Translations under genes and position numbers: made by a program
Assembly (NCBI GenBank): GCA_003564155.1
Contig: PWOA01000109.1
Span: forward strand, 1-52,577
Origin: Candidatus Cloacimonadota bacterium
GTDB taxonomy: Bacteria > Cloacimonadota > Cloacimonadia > Cloacimonadales > PWNZ01
DNA: 52,577 nucleotides
Direction of reading: 5' to 3'
Shown: one piece after another, positions 35,554 to 45,413 of the stretch
Position numbering within the stretch: the first letter of the stretch is position 1
How the letters are laid out: the number at the start of each line of letters is the position of its first letter
Notes under the pieces: model-generated
Told to the model about the DNA's origin: nothing
Databases searched by the model: none
Seen by the model: only the letters and a program-made list of their open reading frames with translations

Positions 35554-38500
35554 TTATTTAACTAAGATCATTCTCTTGACGGAATTGTAATCTCCGGTAA
35601 TCATGCGATAAAAATATATACCACTGCCTACTTGTTGATTATTATTATCTACTCCATTCCAAACCACATTATAATTACCTATTTCATAGTAATCATCGAC
35701 GAGATTGATAATTTTCTGTCCTTTAATATTATATACGTCAATAATAACTTTGTCCTGTTTGGCAATACTGAATCCGATTACAGTTTGAGGATTAAATGGG
35801 TTAGGATAACTTCTTTGTAAGTTTGTAGTTATCGTAGGTTCTAACGATTCTGTAGAGGTGTCAATTTTAGTGGTAAATGACCATATTGGACAGCTTTCAG
35901 CGTCTCCTCTGTCGTGGGATGGCTGTAAACTTGTTCGTTCATTAGCAGATTTATTTCTAAGCTTATTATCCATTATATTATATTCCGGATCAATGGTCGT
36001 AGGTACAACTTGCCAGTAATATATTGTAGCGAAAAGAAGTGTTTCCGGCAAGATATCGTAGCAAGAATAATCTTCTTGGTCTTCAATATATGGAATCCAT
36101 AAAAAATCATCATCTTCTTCGAATTCACCGTTTTTATTAAAATATACCCGGAATCCTAAAGGATTTGTAAAAGATGAGTCGGCTACATAGCTCCAGCTCA
36201 ATGTTTCTAATTCGACAGTAACGCCTGTAGAATCATCAGCTGGCATGGGATTAATTGCAGTTTTAGGTTGATCATATGCAGTTGTTCTAAATGACCATAT
36301 AGGACTGTTAATAGCATCGTCTTTTTCAATATTTGTGGCTAAAGTACGTGTATTGGTATTTCTATGTCCTTTATTTGTTCTGCCATTATCGTCAGGTTTC
36401 GTTGTAGTAGGTATAACTTGCCAATAATAAGTAGTAAAGCGGGCTAGTTTATCAGGAATGATATCCGAACTATAGTAATCATCTTGACCGGCAATATATG
36501 GTACCCACTCATAATTATCATCATTAAAATCACCCTCAGTGTCCAGATATACTCTAAACCCTAGCGGATCGCTGTAGGCAGGATCACTTACATAACTCCA
36601 GTTCAGTTTATCCAAAGTCGTTTCGACATTAATACTCCCGGTTTTGGGGATTGGATTTAGAGCAAAATTAGGATAAGGAGTTTTGTACCAAAGTAAAGCC
36701 GGATACCCATTATTGATATTTAAGTTGACATCTGCTCTCCATACACCTCCAAAACTCCAGTTTACGTAAAGATCATCAGCATAAGGATAGGTCATTTCGG
36801 CAGTTGTTTTGCCTTCTCCTCCGGCAGAAGTGGTTTGTTCTGAGGTAACTTTGTCCCAATAGCTGTTATTTACAGTTGATTCTTCAATACGGGCGATTAA
36901 ACCGCCAAGATCGCTGTTACCTGAGATTGATCCAACGCTGAAACTGTTTCTAATAACCGAGTTGTCTAAGGCAACGCCCACTAGACCGCCGATTTGAGTG
37001 TCTCCATTTATATTTGTTTTACTATAGCTATTTATCACTATCGAATTAGCATATATACAACCAATTAAACCACCAAGGATACTATTACCGTTTATGTTTC
37101 CTGTGCTGAAACTGTTGGATACGATAGATGAATTACTGGCAACACCAACGAGACTTCCTGAACTATGTCTAGAAGTTATCTTGACATCAATAAGGCCTAC
37201 GTTTACAATAAGTGCTCCGTTTGTGTAACTAAATAATCCTTGGTGATTTTGATTATCCCTGTTTATAACCATACCTTGTATAAGATAATTGCTACCGTCA
37301 TAAATTCCCGAAAAACGATTATTAGAATTTCCAATGGGTAACCATCCATGACCTTCATTCCATGGAGGCACTCCTAAATCGATATTTTCTGTTTGGATAA
37401 AATGTTTATTAGTATAGTTATTACCGGACAGTAATCTGATATTATTCAAATGTTCTGCAGAAGCAATCTTCCAGGGGTTATTATTAGTTCCTTCTCCTCC
37501 ACCAAATCCTTTAAAAATGAAATTAGAATAAGAGTTGTAAGAGTAGATTTCCTCTCCATATAGAGCTTGAATTGCATACCCCCAATAACCATCCTCTAAA
37601 TCGATCCACGATGAATCAGCATAAACTGTATCGGTAATTGTTTCCAGATATGTCCAATTATCAGGATTGTCAACATCACGATGATTTATCCTAAAAATGT
37701 TATATCCTGCTAACTGTCTGGAGTTTAGCTGTTGTCTTGATCGGTTGTTAGTTATGTGTTTTCGTGATTGATTGTGGGCATCGGGGTTTAAGGCGATTGA
37801 TCGGTCTCCATAATTAAGACCGGCAAATCCTTGAATGTTCCAATTAAAATCTGAATCTTCATCAATATCAGTGATGGTAGTCCATTCATTATTATAGAAG
37901 ATAATATTACCGGAATAATCAATTCCCGGTCCATCGTCACACCCGGCAGGGAAACCATCTTGTGTATTAACATGATAACCAAACCATATTTCTTGATTTG
38001 GAAAAATTTGCACAGGATTATCAAGAATAACCTCATTCCATTGATCTGCTACGATATTTGTAACTACTTGGGAGAGTACTTCTTGACCTGGATTTAAGGG
38101 GCTGTTTGAACCGCCACGATATACTTTTATGGTATAAGATGCTTGTTCCGAAGGGAAGAACCTGATCGCTGTTAGATAAAAATTATCAACCTCCAGCTCG
38201 ATGATGTTTTCAGGAGTAAAGCGGACTGCAGCAATGAATTGTGCTTGATTATCAAAACCAAAATCGTTCTCATTTTGACCTGAATCCCAACTAATCCATT
38301 GTTCCGAATGTGTCAACAAGTCAGGTTTATCCCATGTTAGGTTAATGGTATCTTCTTCTTCGTTCAATGATGCAGTGATATTTCTAACTGGCCAAGCTTC
38401 TTTCAATACGATTGTTCCCACTCTTAAAGATCTTCTTTTTACAGTTGCTTGACCTACATAGTTTTGGTAACCATCGCGAGTTACAGTGAGCTCATATTCT

Positions 38501-40044
38501 ATACCATTTAAGGTGCCATACACATCTTCGAAATAAAAATTTCCAAAGCTGCCACTTTCTGTTGTATATACATCATCTTCTGATATCAAGGTTATAATCG
38601 CTCCTTCAAGACCATTCGGAGAATTTGTGCCGGTGATTCGACCGGATACATCCCAGGGACTAGATCTATATCCAGCTACAACATGTTTAATTTCTCTGAT
38701 ACCACGGGTATTATCGGCATTAATACGATGACCGGCAGGAACTCCTTGGTGATAAATATTGGGATTAGAAAAATAAGCAACTCTGGTATGGTTATTACCA
38801 TCATCAAAATAGTTGCCGGATTGGTATGTCATAACCGAACAATAACGTCGTTCGTCATTTCCTGTCCACCTGGAACCTGCAGAATAATTATACAGTCCCG
38901 GTCCCGGCTGGAAGTTCTGGTCACGATGATGATGAGCTCCCATATTGTGACCTAATTCATGAACGAAAGTGTAAGTGTGAGATGCTTGTTGGACTCTTGT
39001 CAATGAAAAGCCCATATTAGCATTACCATTAGTTGTAGTCAGTTGCCAAGCTATTCCTCCTACATCCTCAACCAAAGCGAGTAAAGAGACTAAATCTGCT
39101 CCCCAATCATTACGCCAATCATGTACTTCCTCCATATACCATGGAGGCCCATCCTCATAGCCCCAAGGATCCCAGTTTTCTCTGAAGGTGAGTCGATAAA
39201 GATCAGTTACGGCATTATCAGCTTCTTGATACTCTATTTCCGATGATCTAACTAAAAATAATTCGACTAATGTACCACTATTATCATGAACTAATTGAGA
39301 GTTCCCTATAGTTTGAGCAATTACGTTTTTGATACCTCCGCGAATGTTAGCCCAGTTAGCTGCAGCAGGAGTATAAACTATCATTACATCAATAATTGCC
39401 GGGTCATTCGGACCTAAACTACGATCGGGCATAGATTCTCTACCCTCATCAATTCTTTGTCGGCTATCCGGATCTATTTCGGGTGGTAATTGCGGAGGGC
39501 CACTTTCTATGTAATTTCTTTCATCTCCTATATCCAATATATAGTGTTGTCTGGTTTTAGGGTCACTTTTAACAAGATAAAATTCTTCATTTTCGGGGAT
39601 CTTTATCGTAGCCATGGACAGATCATCTGTCGTCGATAGTATGATATATCCTAAAGCGTAATTGTTGATTCTTGCTCGAATTGTAACGGTGTTATTGATA
39701 TTCATACTAACTCTATCTATACGAGCTCGATATTGTGTATCATCAAAAAGATTCAGTATTAAAACATCATCCTTACGAACTTTGTCCATAGTGGTAAGAT
39801 CAGATGTTATCGTAACTTCTCTGTATCTCAATATATCGTAATCAGGTTGTGCTTTATCTTTTTCTGCATTGATACTGTTAACTAAAAATTCCGGTTGATT
39901 ATGATTAGATGAAAGAACTTCTGTCAGTGTCGGAGACATCTCGGTAAACAGGTAGTATTCACTGAGATTGGAATGAGCATGTAAACAGCTACCGCTCCAG
40001 ATAACACAAACCAGAAGTATTGATAATACGCATAAAGCTTTCAT
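35554..40044 (-). CDS. Secreted M12-type (reprolysin-like) metalloprotease with GLUG repeats and C-terminal sorting domain
   Basis: The 1496-residue protein has a signal peptide (residues 1-23), a prodomain, then a metalloprotease domain (about 215-470) with the full zinc site HELGHNMGAHH (H362, E363, H366, H372) and a downstream SVMTYQ Met-turn. Next come a carboxypeptidase-regulatory-like domain (VSGRITGTNSPNG), a discoidin/fibronectin-like section, three to four GLUG repeats (GGLIGCI, GGLVGVA, GGLIARI), two DUF-like fibronectin repeats starting SVNVETTLDKLNWSY or similar, and a terminal sorting module (SYPNPFNPQTVIGFSI ... GIYFYRM ... KRMILVK). It should act outside the cell or on the surface. 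A TTGACA promoter lies 55 bases upstream. Confidence 0.9.
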   Translation of the reverse strand: MKALCVLSILLVCVIWSGSCLHAHSNLSEYYLFTEMSPTLTEVLSSNHNQPEFLVNSINAEKDKAQPDYDILRYREVTITSDLTTMDKVRKDDVLILNLFDDTQYRARIDRVSMNINNTVTIRARINNYALGYIILSTTDDLSMATIKIPENEEFYLVKSDPKTRQHYILDIGDERNYIESGPPQLPPEIDPDSRQRIDEGRESMPDRSLGPNDPAIIDVMIVYTPAAANWANIRGGIKNVIAQTIGNSQLVHDNSGTLVELFLVRSSEIEYQEADNAVTDLYRLTFRENWDPWGYEDGPPWYMEEVHDWRNDWGADLVSLLALVEDVGGIAWQLTTTNGNANMGFSLTRVQQASHTYTFVHELGHNMGAHHHRDQNFQPGPGLYNYSAGSRWTGNDERRYCSVMTYQSGNYFDDGNNHTRVAYFSNPNIYHQGVPAGHRINADNTRGIREIKHVVAGYRSSPWDVSGRITGTNSPNGLEGAIITLISEDDVYTTESGSFGNFYFEDVYGTLNGIEYELTVTRDGYQNYVGQATVKRRSLRVGTIVLKEAWPVRNITASLNEEEDTINLTWDKPDLLTHSEQWISWDSGQNENDFGFDNQAQFIAAVRFTPENIIELEVDNFYLTAIRFFPSEQASYTIKVYRGGSNSPLNPGQEVLSQVVTNIVADQWNEVILDNPVQIFPNQEIWFGYHVNTQDGFPAGCDDGPGIDYSGNIIFYNNEWTTITDIDEDSDFNWNIQGFAGLNYGDRSIALNPDAHNQSRKHITNNRSRQQLNSRQLAGYNIFRINHRDVDNPDNWTYLETITDTVYADSSWIDLEDGYWGYAIQALYGEEIYSYNSYSNFIFKGFGGGEGTNNNPWKIASAEHLNNIRLLSGNNYTNKHFIQTENIDLGVPPWNEGHGWLPIGNSNNRFSGIYDGSNYLIQGMVINRDNQNHQGLFSYTNGALIVNVGLIDVKITSRHSSGSLVGVASNSSIVSNSFSTGNINGNSILGGLIGCIYANSIVINSYSKTNINGDTQIGGLVGVALDNSVIRNSFSVGSISGNSDLGGLIARIEESTVNNSYWDKVTSEQTTSAGGEGKTTAEMTYPYADDLYVNWSFGGVWRADVNLNINNGYPALLWYKTPYPNFALNPIPKTGSINVETTLDKLNWSYVSDPAYSDPLGFRVYLDTEGDFNDDNYEWVPYIAGQDDYYSSDIIPDKLARFTTYYWQVIPTTTKPDDNGRTNKGHRNTNTRTLATNIEKDDAINSPIWSFRTTAYDQPKTAINPMPADDSTGVTVELETLSWSYVADSSFTNPLGFRVYFNKNGEFEEDDDFLWIPYIEDQEDYSCYDILPETLLFATIYYWQVVPTTIDPEYNIMDNKLRNKSANERTSLQPSHDRGDAESCPIWSFTTKIDTSTESLEPTITTNLQRSYPNPFNPQTVIGFSIAKQDKVIIDVYNIKGQKIINLVDDYYEIGNYNVVWNGVDNNNQQVGSGIYFYRMITGDYNSVKRMILVK

Positions 40045-40079
40045 AATTGCTACTCCTTCAGTCGAAAGTTAATTTACTT

Positions 40080-40104
40080 AGATTAGAGAGCAAATTTATG
40101 TCAA
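40080..40104 (-). promoter_or_regulatory. Candidate promoter of the M12-type protease
   Basis: On the minus strand a perfect TTGACA (40104-40099) is followed, after 18 bases, by a weak TAAGTA -10 candidate. The first bases TTGACATAAA are identical to those of the infC promoter. Confidence 0.4.
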
Positions 40105-40281
40105 TGTTTTTTCAAATTTCTCGACTCAATTGTTCAATTAGGTTTTGATATAATAAAAATGTATTATCTATAGAAACGCCAAACCTAACTTTCTGTTAAT
40201 ATAGTGCGAGAAAAAAGTTGTGATGTATAACTTGTAACAAAAGTCTTGACTTTAGGATAGAATAATTATTTGGGAGTAATT

Positions 40282-40308
40282 ATGGTCAGTTTATATATAA
40301 TAGGATGA
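40282..40308 (+). CDS. Eight-codon leader peptide overlapping mnmG
   Basis: GGGAG (40272-40276) is followed 5 bases later by ATG, then codons for MVSLYIIG and a TGA stop at 40306-40308. The stop overlaps the mnmG ATG at 40305 as ATGA. If translated, it would deliver ribosomes to mnmG, which has no ribosome-binding site of its own at this start. Such short frames arise by chance, so this is tentative. Confidence 0.3.
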   Translation: MVSLYIIG

Positions 40309-42185
40309 TAATTATCGATATGAAAAAATACGATTTCGATATACTAGTAGTTGGAGGAGGCCATGCTGGGCTTGAAGCGGCATTAGCTTGTGCTCGTATG
40401 GGTGCCAGTACTGCAATGTTTATCCTTAACTACGATAGTATTGGCCGGATGTCATGCAATCCGTCAATTGGAGGTCCGGCAAAAGGCCACCTAGCGAAAG
40501 AAATTGATGCTTTAGGTGTTGAAATGGGACGAGTTGCCGATCTATCGGGGATTCAGTTCCGCATGTTAAATAAAAAAAAAGGACCTGCTGTATGGGCTCC
40601 CAGATCACAGAACGATAGACAAATTTACACCGATATAATGACAAAAGCCGTCGAGGCGGAAACTAATCTACAAGTTTTCAATGCAGAGGTGTCCCAGCTT
40701 ATTATAGATGATTATGTTAATAAAAACTCTGATTCTGAGATCGGACTTAAACCGTCGATATGCGGCGTTAGAACTAAGAAAGGCCGGTCATTTTATGCCC
40801 CCAAGGTTATTATAGCCGGAGGTACTTTTTTAAGCGGCGTTGTTCATATCGGCAAATATAGTTACAGTGCCGGTAGGGCAGAGGAACCTGCAGCAACCGA
40901 CTTATCACAGTCTTTACAAAATGTGGGTTTATCTTTAGGCCGTTTCAAAACAGGAACTCCTCCTCGTATAGACTTAGATACTATCAATTATAACTTAGTA
41001 GAGGAACAACCCGGAGATGAAATACCTCAAGGATTTTCTTTTTATCGAGACATTACTTTAAGAAATATTATAAAATGTTATCTAACTTATACAAATCCCC
41101 TTACCCACAAACTGATATCCGACAATATTCATAAATCAGCTTTATATTCAGGAAAGATAACCGGAACCGGTCCCCGGTATTGTCCGTCTATAGAGGATAA
41201 AATTGTCCGTTTCTCAGATAAAGATAGACACCACATATTTATCGAACCTGAAGGTATAAAATCTAATGAAGGATATGTAAACGGTATTTCAACTAGTTTA
41301 CCTCAAGAAGTTCAGCATAATATTTTGAAAACTATTCCCGCATTGAAAGATGCCGTTATTTTAAAATACGGTTATGCCATCGAATATGACTATGTAATTC
41401 CAGGGCAGATAGATCCATATCTCGAGTCTAATGCAATTCGCGGATTATACCTCGCCGGACAAATAAATGGAACATCAGGTTATGAAGAAGCTGCTGCCCA
41501 GGGATTATTAGCGGGGATTAATGCAGTTTTGTCACTCGACAGCAAACAGCCGATTATTTTGACAAGAAGCAGCAGCTATATAGGAGTTCTTATAGATGAT
41601 TTAATAACCAAAGGAACTGATGAACCTTATCGGATGTTTACTTCAAGAGCTGAGTATCGTCTTTTATTAAGACAGGATAACGCTGATGAACGATTAATGC
41701 CGATTGGATATGATTTAGGTCTGGTTTCTGAAATCAGGTGGAGAAGATTCAGGGAAAATAAGAAGATTATTGATGAGGAGATACACTATTTACGTAATAA
41801 TAATACCAAAGTTAAATCTTCATCCGAAGAACCCACCCGTTTAGCAAACATCTTAAAACGACCTAAGATTAATCTGCGTACTTTAAATGAATATGGCTAT
41901 CGGAAACCGAACTATATAACCGATGAAATGTGGGATAGGATAACCTTAGAAATAAAATACGAAGGATACCTAAAGAGACAGGCAGAAGATATAAAAAAAT
42001 TTGAACAATTCGAAACTATGCAATTACCCCAAGATATTGATTATCGAAAAATCAAAACTATATCTATTGAGGCCAGAGAAAAATTAAGCTCAAACAAACC
42101 ACTATCTATAGGACAAGCTTCCAGGATATCAGGAATAAATTACACAGATATAACGGCTCTACTAGTATATCTCAAAAAAAGATGA
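40305..42185 (+). CDS. mnmG: tRNA uridine 5-carboxymethylaminomethyl modification enzyme MnmG
   Basis: MnmG (GidA), with MnmE, modifies U34 of tRNAs using FAD, THF and a glycine or ammonium donor. The 626-residue protein has the FAD motif VVGGGHAGLEAA, the CNPSIGGPAKGHLAKEIDALG segment, RPRxxNxDRQIYT-type region, GRFKTGTPPRI, GYEEAAAQGLLAGINA and FTSRAEYRLLLRQDNAD. The start is uncertain: ATG 40305 (stop-start overlap with the leader peptide) or ATG 40320, giving the more usual MKKYDFDILVVGGG. Neither has a good ribosome-binding site. It faces away from the M12-type protease. Confidence 0.96.
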   Translation: MIIIDMKKYDFDILVVGGGHAGLEAALACARMGASTAMFILNYDSIGRMSCNPSIGGPAKGHLAKEIDALGVEMGRVADLSGIQFRMLNKKKGPAVWAPRSQNDRQIYTDIMTKAVEAETNLQVFNAEVSQLIIDDYVNKNSDSEIGLKPSICGVRTKKGRSFYAPKVIIAGGTFLSGVVHIGKYSYSAGRAEEPAATDLSQSLQNVGLSLGRFKTGTPPRIDLDTINYNLVEEQPGDEIPQGFSFYRDITLRNIIKCYLTYTNPLTHKLISDNIHKSALYSGKITGTGPRYCPSIEDKIVRFSDKDRHHIFIEPEGIKSNEGYVNGISTSLPQEVQHNILKTIPALKDAVILKYGYAIEYDYVIPGQIDPYLESNAIRGLYLAGQINGTSGYEEAAAQGLLAGINAVLSLDSKQPIILTRSSSYIGVLIDDLITKGTDEPYRMFTSRAEYRLLLRQDNADERLMPIGYDLGLVSEIRWRRFRENKKIIDEEIHYLRNNNTKVKSSSEEPTRLANILKRPKINLRTLNEYGYRKPNYITDEMWDRITLEIKYEGYLKRQAEDIKKFEQFETMQLPQDIDYRKIKTISIEAREKLSSNKPLSIGQASRISGINYTDITALLVYLKKR

Positions 42186-42342
42186 TTTTGACAGACACAA
42201 TAATCAATTGTGGCAAGCATTTATGTTTGCGACTATTGATCTATAAGTGGATTAAGTGATCATATACCACTAAATAATTGGGCCAGGAAGTAAAGATAAC
42301 ATGGTTTTTTAGTAGGTAAAAAAAAACAATTATTACGCTTTA

Positions 42343-42373
42343 AAGGATATATTCTAATAGGATCTTTTTTTTT
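42343..42373 (+). terminator. Weak terminator after mnmG
   Basis: AAAGGAT pairs with ATCTTTT (one G-T pair) around a short AT-rich loop and is followed by a long T run (around 42364-42373). The stem is weak, so the call is tentative. Confidence 0.4.
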
Positions 42374-42376
42374 ATG

Positions 42377-42404
42377 TTGACATCCTTGAAGTCTTATCAA
42401 TATT
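42377..42404 (+). promoter_or_regulatory. Promoter of the HU gene
   Basis: TTGACA (42377-42382) with AATATT (42399-42404) 16 bases downstream, about 28 bases before the HU ATG. The -35 is perfect and the -10 is moderate. Confidence 0.5.
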
Positions 42405-42431
42405 CGTCGTAATAAAATTATTGGAGGTATT

Positions 42432-42704
42432 ATGAAAAAAGAAGATGTGTTAACAAAGATGGCTACAGACGCTGGAATTACCAAAAAAGCAGCTTCAGCA
42501 GCTCTTAATTCCTTTATGGACGGAGTGATGAAGACGCTTGAGAAAGGAGAAAAATTTTCATTAGTTGGTTTCGGAACTTTCGAAGTGAGAAAAAGAAGCG
42601 CACGTACAGGGATAAATCCTCAAAATCGGAAAAAAATTGATATCCCCGAAAAGAAAGTTCCTGCATTTAAAGCAGGCAAGAAATTGAAAGAAGTGTGTAA
42701 ATAG
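42432..42704 (+). CDS. HU-family DNA-binding protein
   Basis: A 90-residue protein of standard HU length that bends DNA and organises the nucleoid. It has the family layout: helix pair (KEDVLTKMATDAGITKKAA), GFGTFEVRKRSARTG, then INPQNRKKIDIPEKKVPAFKAGKKLK. GGAGG lies 5 bases before the ATG. It lies next to dnaN and recF. HU versus IHF assignment follows from the lack of IHF-specific residues and is slightly uncertain. Confidence 0.93.
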   Translation: MKKEDVLTKMATDAGITKKAASAALNSFMDGVMKTLEKGEKFSLVGFGTFEVRKRSARTGINPQNRKKIDIPEKKVPAFKAGKKLKEVCK

Positions 42705-43040
42705 TTGTTAAGACAATCGAAGTTTTGTAAAGGCTCATAATTTGTTTGTTAAAGAGTAATTCTGCTGACTATTTTTTAATAATATACTAATTAATCGCTC
42801 CTACACTCTGTTTATTACGATATATCACGAGTTTTGAGCCTTTACGTTTATGCAAATTTTTATCTGTAACCCTTAATAACATCAGTTTTATCCCATTAAC
42901 TATTAATATTTTCTTATGTGAATAATATAAGAACATTAGATATACATGAAAACGAAATCAATAAGAGATTGCCTTAGTACTTCTGACGATCTTCTATTAT
43001 GATTAACAATAAACTATTGATTGAAAGAGGAATATAAATT
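42705..43040 (+). other. 336-bp HU-dnaN intergenic region with an 11-bp inverted repeat and one DnaA-box-like site
   Basis: No gene is visible. GTAAAGGCTCA (42727-42737) and TGAGCCTTTAC (42835-42845) are perfect inverted repeats 97 bases apart. Within, AGAGT and ACTCT can pair. TGTGAATAA at 42917-42925 is a TTATNCACA-type DnaA box on the minus strand. The stretch is very AT-rich. Candidates are a small structured RNA between the repeats or part of the replication origin. Upstream of dnaN one would expect dnaA, but here it is HU. The low number of DnaA boxes argues against a full origin. Confidence 0.35.
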
Positions 43041-44174
43041 ATGAGATTTACTATTGAACAGGAAAAATTAGCTACAAATATTCAGCAATTGATTTTTGCT
43101 ATCCCAGCCAAGAATGTAGAGCCGATGCTGATGAATTTTTTATTAGAAGCTGATGCGGAAAAGCAAGAGGTTAAAATTACAGCCACAGACATGTATATCA
43201 CAATAGTGGTTCGTATCCAAACAAATGTCATTGAAGAGGGGAAAACGGCTGTTTCTGCTCGTAGTTTACTGGAGATAGTCAATTCACTTGAAGATAAACC
43301 GATAGATTTTCGCACGGAGGAAGGATATCTAAAAATCCATTGCAGTAAGACCAATTTTTCTCTATTAAGTGCAGATCACTCTAAATTTCCCTTAATACCA
43401 GCGATAAATTTTGAGAACGCACATACAGTGCCGGCCAAGCTTTTTGCTAAGATGGTTGACATAGCAAGTATTGCAGTTTCACAGGAAGGGACGAGACCGA
43501 TATTTACCGGTATTTTGTGGCGTTTAACATCTGACAAACAACTAATGGCAGCAACAGACGGCAAGAAAATTGCCGAGGTCAAAAAGTCTTTACAATTTGA
43601 TATAACAGAAAGGATGGAGCAAGTTATTCCACCTAAAGGTCTTCATTTTATTCAGAAAGTAGTTACCGAGAGTAACCAAGAATTGAAGTTTATTTTTGAA
43701 GAAAACCGAGTATATTTTTCTTACAAAAATTACAAGCTGATCTGTCAGGTTGTAGAAGGTCGTTTCCCACAATACGAGAAGGTTCTGGAAGTGGAGAATC
43801 CTTATTCATTGCTTATTAACAAAGATATCCTTAAACAAGCTGTAAAAAGAGTAGCTCTTTTATCAACAGAGGATTTTTACCGCATTAAGATGGATGTTTC
43901 GGAAGAAAGGATAATTATTTCTTCATTCAATTTTGAAATAGGTGATGCTGCCGAAGAGATAACTGATTTTGACTATAATGGTCCCGGTTTTTCAATTGCC
44001 TTTAACTATAAGTTTATTCTTTCGACGATAAACGTTATTGAAACTGATAAGATTAAAATTACATTTGCAGAGCCCAAAAGTGGTATAGTTAATGATCAAG
44101 TTTTGATCTATAATCATCCCGATTTAGATGAATATGCAGCCACTATTTTGATTATGCCTTTAAGGTTAAAATAA
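43041..44174 (+). CDS. dnaN: DNA polymerase III beta subunit (sliding clamp)
   Basis: DnaN forms the ring that holds DNA polymerase III on DNA. The 377-residue protein has three clamp domains; MRFTIEQEKLATNIQQL at the start, AVSARSLLEIVNSL, a second domain around FTGILWRLTSDKQLMAATDGKKIA, and the C-terminal LIMPLRLK tail. GAGG lies upstream of the ATG. It is followed by a strong terminator and recF. Confidence 0.96.
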   Translation: MRFTIEQEKLATNIQQLIFAIPAKNVEPMLMNFLLEADAEKQEVKITATDMYITIVVRIQTNVIEEGKTAVSARSLLEIVNSLEDKPIDFRTEEGYLKIHCSKTNFSLLSADHSKFPLIPAINFENAHTVPAKLFAKMVDIASIAVSQEGTRPIFTGILWRLTSDKQLMAATDGKKIAEVKKSLQFDITERMEQVIPPKGLHFIQKVVTESNQELKFIFEENRVYFSYKNYKLICQVVEGRFPQYEKVLEVENPYSLLINKDILKQAVKRVALLSTEDFYRIKMDVSEERIIISSFNFEIGDAAEEITDFDYNGPGFSIAFNYKFILSTINVIETDKIKITFAEPKSGIVNDQVLIYNHPDLDEYAATILIMPLRLK

Positions 44175-44187
44175 ACCACATTATTAG

Positions 44188-44222
44188 AGGGCGGTTTTTA
44201 TAATCGCCCTGTTTCGTTTTTG
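44188..44222 (+). terminator. Intrinsic terminator between dnaN and recF
   Basis: AGGGCG at 44188-44193 pairs with CGCCCT at 44205-44210 (plus one G-T pair), followed by GTTTCGTTTTT. It ends dnaN transcription, or reduces recF expression, since recF begins only 14 bases later. Confidence 0.78.
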
Positions 44223-44235
44223 AGTATCTCTTCAA

Positions 44236-45339
44236 TTGAATATTTCTTCCATATCACTAACAAATTTCAGAAACTATGGTAGTTTTGATCTATTATTTAA
44301 CAAAGAGGGTAATGTTTTTTACGGTGATAATGGGATCGGTAAGACTAATCTCTTAGAAGCTATTTATTATTTTGCTTACGGCAAGTCTTTCAGGAGCAAT
44401 AGTGATATTGACTTGATAAAACACGATGAAGATTATTTTCGTATTGAAGGAAAATTTGAGTCCTGCCGCCAATTTCATACTTTCGAAGCTGCCTTAGACC
44501 GTAACAAAAGAAAACTTATTAAAATTGACGGACATAGGATAGAAAAAATTAGTGAACTGCTAAGACTGCTTAAGATTGTATTTTTCTCTCAGGAAGATAT
44601 AAATCTTATTGGAGGTACCCCCAAAAAAAGAAGGCAGTTTTTCGATTTAGCAATTTCACAGATTGATTTTCATTATGTTGATATCCTGAAAAAATATCAC
44701 CAAACTGTCAAACAACGTAATATACTGTTAAAAAGTGACTGGGGTTATGCTGATAAAAGACCCTGGGATGAAATACTGGTTGAAACTGCAGAAATAGTTA
44801 TCAATTATCGCAAACGATATCTCAATAGAGTTAATGATGAACTTTCTCATACTAATATCAACCAAAATCTTGATAGCATAAAACTGAAATATCGCTGCAG
44901 TTTTTCCTATTCACCGAAATATTCGTTTAAGGATCAGTTCATTAAAGAACTTAAGAAAATTGAGCAGGAAGAAATCAATATGCAGAGAACTCTTATAGGG
45001 CCTCATTTGGACGATTATATTTTCATGATGAATGATCGAAATATAAACCGTTTCGGGTCACATGGACAGAAAAGATGTTTTGTACTTATGCTGGGATTAG
45101 TACACTCAAGACTCCTTTCCGGATCCGATAATGATACAGCTATTATGATTTTTGATGATGTGCTGTCGGATCTTGATTGTCATAGAACTAAATCAATTCT
45201 GATGACCCTTAATGATACTAATCAGATTTTTATTGCCACTCCAAATCCGGAACCATATAAAGATCTGAATTTACCTCTATTCAACTTGCAGAGCATAATT
45301 GAACAGAAGATCAGTGCGTCAACCCATATTGCAGATTAA
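44236..45339 (+). CDS. recF: DNA replication and repair protein RecF
   Basis: RecF is an SMC-like ATPase that helps load RecA at gaps. The 367-residue protein has Walker A (YGDNGIGKTNLLEAI), the signature motif (GSHGQKR) and Walker B (IMIFDDVLSDLD), with the usual SLTNFRNY start. The start codon is TTG at 44236; I see no good ribosome-binding site. It lies right after the dnaN terminator, so how it is expressed is unclear. Confidence 0.93.
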   Translation: MNISSISLTNFRNYGSFDLLFNKEGNVFYGDNGIGKTNLLEAIYYFAYGKSFRSNSDIDLIKHDEDYFRIEGKFESCRQFHTFEAALDRNKRKLIKIDGHRIEKISELLRLLKIVFFSQEDINLIGGTPKKRRQFFDLAISQIDFHYVDILKKYHQTVKQRNILLKSDWGYADKRPWDEILVETAEIVINYRKRYLNRVNDELSHTNINQNLDSIKLKYRCSFSYSPKYSFKDQFIKELKKIEQEEINMQRTLIGPHLDDYIFMMNDRNINRFGSHGQKRCFVLMLGLVHSRLLSGSDNDTAIMIFDDVLSDLDCHRTKSILMTLNDTNQIFIATPNPEPYKDLNLPLFNLQSIIEQKISASTHIAD

Positions 45340-45413
45340 CCATATGAATTCAGTTTTCATGATCTTTAATAATCAGGCAGTAAAATAAATTGTTTATAAG
45401 TAGGTTATAACTG

